The notes beneath the pieces were generated by a model. It was not told the DNA's origin and did not search any database. It saw only the letters and a list, made by a program, of their open reading frames with translations. Positions 60,957 to 64,000 of a DNA stretch of 64,000 bases are shown here, piece after piece. Each line of letters starts with the position of its first letter. Positions within the stretch are counted from its first letter, which is position 1. Made by a program: the position numbers and the translations under genes. The DNA is from Methanobacterium sp. GTDB taxonomy: Archaea; Methanobacteriota; Methanobacteria; Methanobacteriales; Methanobacteriaceae. The stretch spans positions 124,001-188,000 of the forward strand of contig JACRPY010000004.1 of assembly GCA_016222945.1 (NCBI GenBank). The letters run 5' to 3'.

Positions 60957-62591
60957 GTGGCACAATTAGGTGGTGGAAACCAACCGATATTAATTTTACC
61001 AGAAGGTACTAACAGATTATTAGGAAGAGACGCTCAAAGAATGAACATTATGGCAGGCAAAGTCCTCGCAGAAACCGTAAGAACAACATTAGGTCCAAAA
61101 GGAATGGATAAGATGCTTGTTGACGGACTTGGAGACATTGTAGTAACTAACGATGGTGTAACAATCCTTAGAGAAATGGATATTGAACACCCAGCAGCAA
61201 AAATGCTTGTTGAAGTTGCAAAAACCCAGGAAGATGAAGTAGGAGATGGAACAACAACAGCAGTCATTATAGCTGGTGAATTACTCAAAAAAGCTGAAAG
61301 CTTACTGGATCAAGATATACACCCAACCATAATTGCAATGGGTTACAGACAAGCAGCAGAAAAAGCACAGGAAATATTAAACGTTATTTCAATAGATGCT
61401 GATGACCGTGACACTCTCTTAAAAGTTGCAATGACTGCAATGACAGGTAAAGGAACAGAAAAAGCAAGACAACCATTAGCAGAACTTATTGTAAGTGCTG
61501 TAAAACAGGTTGAAGAAGACGGCGAAATCGACAAAGATCACATTAAAATAGAGAAAAAAGATGGTGCAGTAGTAGAAGAATCAAAACTAGTTCAAGGTGT
61601 AATCATCGACAAAGAAAGAGTACACCCTGGAATGCCTACAAAAATCGAAGACGCAAAAATCGCACTCTTAAACTCTGCAATAGAAGTTAAAGAAACCGAA
61701 GTAGACGCAGAAATCAGAATTACCGATCCTGCACAAATGCAAGCATTCATCGAACAAGAAGAACAGATGATAAAAGACATGATCAACAAAGTCGAAGACT
61801 CTGGTGCAAATGTATTATTCTGTCAAAAAGGTATTGACGACCTCGCACAGCACTACTTAGCAAAAGCAGGCGTCATGGCTGTAAGAAGAGTTAAAAAATC
61901 CGACATGGAAAAACTGGGTAAAGCAACAGGTGCAAAAGTTGTAACCAACATTGAAGATCTATCCTTCGGTGACCTTGGAGAAGCTGGAAAAGTTGCAGAA
62001 CAGAAAATATCTGGCGAAGACATGATATTTGTTGAAGAATGCAAAGATCCAAAAGCAGTCACACTATTAGTCAGAGGTTCAACCAACCACGTTGTAGATG
62101 AAATCGAAAGAGCAGTAGACGACGCAATAGGCGTAGTTGCAGCAACAGTAGAGGACAAAAAGGTTGTAGCTGGTGGAGGAGCACCTGAAATAGCAATATC
62201 TAAGGGATTAAAAGAATATGCTGACACTATAAGTGGAAGAGAACAATTAGCTGTTACTGCATTTGCAGAAGCATTAGAAGTTGTTCCAAAAACACTCGCA
62301 GAAAACGCTGGACTTGACAGCATTGACGCTCTTGTAGATTTAAGAGCAGCACACGAAAAATCCTTATACATGGGATTAGACGTGTTTGAAGGTGATGTAC
62401 GAGATATGTACAGAGCTGGAGTTGTTGAACCACAAAGAGTTAAAAAACAGGCTATTCAATCCGCTGCAGAAGCTGCAGAAATGATACTCCGTATCGATGA
62501 TGTTATAGCATCAACAGGTACAAGAGCTCCTGATATGGAAGGAATGGAAGGTATGGGTGGAATGCCTGGCGGCATGCCTCCAATGATGTAA
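60957..62591 (+). CDS. ths: Thermosome subunit (group II chaperonin)
   Basis: A 544-residue chaperonin. ATP-binding blocks: RTTLGPKGMDKMLVDG, VTNDGVTILREMDIEHPAAK, VGDGTTTAVIIAGELL and VAGGGAPEIAIS. The end is the flexible glycine/methionine tail (GMEGMGGMPGGMPPMM). It folds proteins in a double ring of eight- or nine-fold symmetry. Start GTG with GAGGTGAT six bases upstream. Codon use is strongly biased, as expected for high expression. Monocistronic. Confidence 0.96.
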   Translation: MAQLGGGNQPILILPEGTNRLLGRDAQRMNIMAGKVLAETVRTTLGPKGMDKMLVDGLGDIVVTNDGVTILREMDIEHPAAKMLVEVAKTQEDEVGDGTTTAVIIAGELLKKAESLLDQDIHPTIIAMGYRQAAEKAQEILNVISIDADDRDTLLKVAMTAMTGKGTEKARQPLAELIVSAVKQVEEDGEIDKDHIKIEKKDGAVVEESKLVQGVIIDKERVHPGMPTKIEDAKIALLNSAIEVKETEVDAEIRITDPAQMQAFIEQEEQMIKDMINKVEDSGANVLFCQKGIDDLAQHYLAKAGVMAVRRVKKSDMEKLGKATGAKVVTNIEDLSFGDLGEAGKVAEQKISGEDMIFVEECKDPKAVTLLVRGSTNHVVDEIERAVDDAIGVVAATVEDKKVVAGGGAPEIAISKGLKEYADTISGREQLAVTAFAEALEVVPKTLAENAGLDSIDALVDLRAAHEKSLYMGLDVFEGDVRDMYRAGVVEPQRVKKQAIQSAAEAAEMILRIDDVIASTGTRAPDMEGMEGMGGMPGGMPPMM

Positions 62592-62592
62592 C

Positions 62593-62619
62593 CATGCAAA
62601 AATTTTTAATTTTTGCATG
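62593..62619 (+). terminator. Hairpin after the thermosome gene
   Basis: CATGCAAAAAT-ttttA-ATTTTTGCATG, an 11-bp perfect stem right after the stop codon. It may protect the 3' end or end transcription. It is the first hairpin of a cluster that continues to 62,689. Confidence 0.5.
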
Positions 62620-62622
62620 CCT

Positions 62623-62689
62623 AAAATCAAAGCCTGGGAAAATTTTAAATTTTCGTGGCGTCAAAATTCGTAGAATTTTGACAGATTTT
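62623..62689 (+). repeat. Cloverleaf-like palindromic element (copy D)
   Basis: Outer stem AAAATC/GATTTT (62,623-62,628 with 62,684-62,689). Inner hairpins GAAAATT-tta-AATTTTC (62,638-62,654, flanked by GCC and GGC as in copy B) and GTCAAAATTC-gta-GAATTTTGAC (62,660-62,682). Confidence 0.75.
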
Positions 62690-62734
62690 CGAGCATTTAA
62701 AGGCATTTGCCTTTATTCTTTTTTTATTTTTAAA

Positions 62735-63769
62735 TTAAAGTTTAATTCTAATTATTTTATCGTCACCAGATTGAGGAACACCTCTACCGTCACGATTTGA
62801 AGTGGAAATATACAGATATCCTTTATGTTCAACAACTTCTCTGATTCTTCCTAAATTTGTAAAAAGTGCTTCTTCACCAGTTACAGTTTTACCGTCTGCA
62901 GAAAGGCTGATTTTACGTAACTGTGAACCTCTAAGCCCTGAAACATATAGATTACTATTATAATATGCTATTCCTGATGGTGCAAGTGTAAAATCAGTAT
63001 AAAAAATCAATGGTTTAATATAACCTTGTGGGGAGTTATTCCCTTGATAAATGGGCCAGCCATAGTTTCCACCCTTTAATATAATATTTATTTCATCATA
63101 TCTTGTTTCACCATGCTCTGATGAATACATTTCTTTGCTTTGAGGGTTCCATGTTATTCCTTGAGGATCTCTATGTCCATAAGAATAAACATAGTTTCCA
63201 AATGGATTATCTGAAGGTATTGTACCGTTTTTGTTTATTCTAAGTATTTTACCGCCTGTGGAATTGATATTTTGAGCTAATTGCTTGTTACCGGCTTCTC
63301 CTGTTGTAATATATAAAAATCCATCAGGTCCAAACTTTATGCGGCCTCCGTTGTGGATTTGGCCGCCAGGAATATTGTTAATTAGTATGGTTTCATTTTC
63401 TAATTTTTCATTTAAAGTGAATCTTGATAATCTATTGCTATTTTGCACTGTGTAATATAGATATATGAATCTGTTTTCATTGAAGTTTGGATCAACTGCA
63501 ATTCCCAGTAAGCCAGATTCTCCTATTTGAGTGATATTTATGTTTCCTATTATTTTGGAGGTACCGTTCTTTAAGATGCTGACCTTTCCATTACGTTCAG
63601 TAAAGATCATTGTGTCATCTGGAAGAAAATCAATAGCCCAAGGAGTATCTAAATTCAACGCCATAACTTCTGTTTGGTAAGTAGGCTGATTTACAGGTTT
63701 TAAAATAAAAATTAGTGTAATTAAAATTAGAATAGTAAAAACAAAGATTATGATGTATTTATTTTTCAT
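62735..63769 (-). CDS. Membrane-anchored PQQ-type sugar dehydrogenase family protein
   Basis: A 344-residue protein with an N-terminal signal/anchor helix (residues 5-25) and a six-bladed propeller of the glucose/sorbosone dehydrogenase type. Blocks: LDTPWAIDFLPDDTMIFTER, IHNGGRIKFGPDGFLYITTG, GHRDPQGITWNPQ, EHGETRYDEINIILKGGNYG. The active-site His and Arg of the family are present (QIHNGG, GHRDPQG). PQQ synthesis is not expected in this organism, so the cofactor and role are uncertain. It may have come from bacteria (inference). Convergent with the thermosome gene. Confidence 0.85.
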   Translation of the reverse strand: MKNKYIIIFVFTILILITLIFILKPVNQPTYQTEVMALNLDTPWAIDFLPDDTMIFTERNGKVSILKNGTSKIIGNINITQIGESGLLGIAVDPNFNENRFIYLYYTVQNSNRLSRFTLNEKLENETILINNIPGGQIHNGGRIKFGPDGFLYITTGEAGNKQLAQNINSTGGKILRINKNGTIPSDNPFGNYVYSYGHRDPQGITWNPQSKEMYSSEHGETRYDEINIILKGGNYGWPIYQGNNSPQGYIKPLIFYTDFTLAPSGIAYYNSNLYVSGLRGSQLRKISLSADGKTVTGEEALFTNLGRIREVVEHKGYLYISTSNRDGRGVPQSGDDKIIRIKL

Positions 63770-64000
63770 TTTTACAGTCCTTTTCTATATTTATTATATT
63801 TTATTTTGTATTTCATTTTATATTAAATCTGTCTTATATCACAAAAAATATCTAGTAAACAATGATCATCCAAAAAAGACACAAAAACCAGTTTTTTCCA
63901 TAAATGCAAATTAATTTCTAATAGCTCCAACATAACTATCGTATGTTGGTGGTGAAGAAATTTTTAGATGAATACAAATTTTTCATAAAGAAAATGGGCT
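63770..64000. other. Right edge of the window
   Basis: A/T-rich. A hairpin CCAACATA-actatcg-TATGTTGG lies at about 63,928-63,950. An open frame begins at ATG 63,943 and runs off the window (about 19 codons), but it has no SD and starts inside the hairpin, so I do not call it a gene. Confidence 0.3.

Noticed and set aside
62594..62800. Plus-strand frame after the thermosome gene
   Set aside because: It is made of hairpin DNA and the end of the convergent gene; no SD.
63943..64000. Start of a gene at the right edge
   Set aside because: Only about 19 codons are visible, without an SD, beginning inside a hairpin.

Overview
The window is AT-rich archaeal chromosomal DNA from a hydrogenotrophic methanogen of the Methanobacteriales, most like a mesophilic Methanobacterium (inference). 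The evidence is a complete methyl-coenzyme M reductase isoenzyme II operon (mrtBDGA, no C gene), an archaeal histone, a group II chaperonin (thermosome), CofH for the F420 chromophore, CbiD, Hel308, an archaeal GHMP-type shikimate kinase, ribosomal protein S17e, pseudomurein-type surface proteins, TATA/BRE-like promoters and GGTGAT-type Shine-Dalgarno (SD) sites.

Layout. 0-3 kb: an operon of membrane proteins sharing an N-terminal zinc ribbon. 3.2-3.4 kb: tRNA-Phe and a 5'-truncated tRNA-Val. 3.6-5 kb: a GerW/YtfJ-like protein, a DUF2953 protein and a mini GerW-like protein. 5-9 kb: a multi-PAS histidine kinase. 10-13 kb: a split glutamate synthase next to a divergent regulator. 13-23 kb: rubrerythrin, histone, cofH, deoC, Elp3, an M50 protease and small proteins. 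23-31 kb: a fused glycosyltransferase, a B12-type radical SAM protein, a second kinase, and a TetR regulator with two flavodoxin-ferredoxin proteins. 31-42 kb: a secreted cell-wall protein, DUF2115 pair, hel308, an MFS exporter, moaC, cbiD, a thioredoxin and sppA. 43-48 kb: mrtBDGA behind a leader of about 500 nt, then a TetR regulator. 49-57 kb: shikimate kinase, chorismate mutase, S17e and the aspartate/lysine genes lysC-dapA-dapB-asd, with a PLD-nuclease/OB-fold gene inserted. 57-64 kb: membrane proteins, a transglutaminase-like surface protein, the thermosome and a sugar dehydrogenase.

The most interesting signals are not ordinary genes. (1) Short A/T-rich palindromes occur in clusters. 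One type is cloverleaf-like: an outer stem of 6-9 bp encloses two or three short-loop hairpins. It lies in the mrt leader, twice in the dapA-dapB gap, after the thermosome, and in frame inside a zinc-ribbon gene, splitting its metal site with 32 extra residues. (2) A second unit (GAGGTTGA, hairpin, GAACCACA, A-tract, TTTTGAGGT) precedes mrtB, the thermosome, dapB and a DUF2115 gene, always in the direction of the gene, and its last copy supplies the SD. (3) Two secreted cell-wall genes appear to start at ATT behind an identical GGAGGCGGTA SD and a short leader hairpin; cbiD also lacks a normal start codon. (4) The truncated tRNA-Val looks like an integration scar.

Protein names rest on motif recognition by eye; no database search was run.
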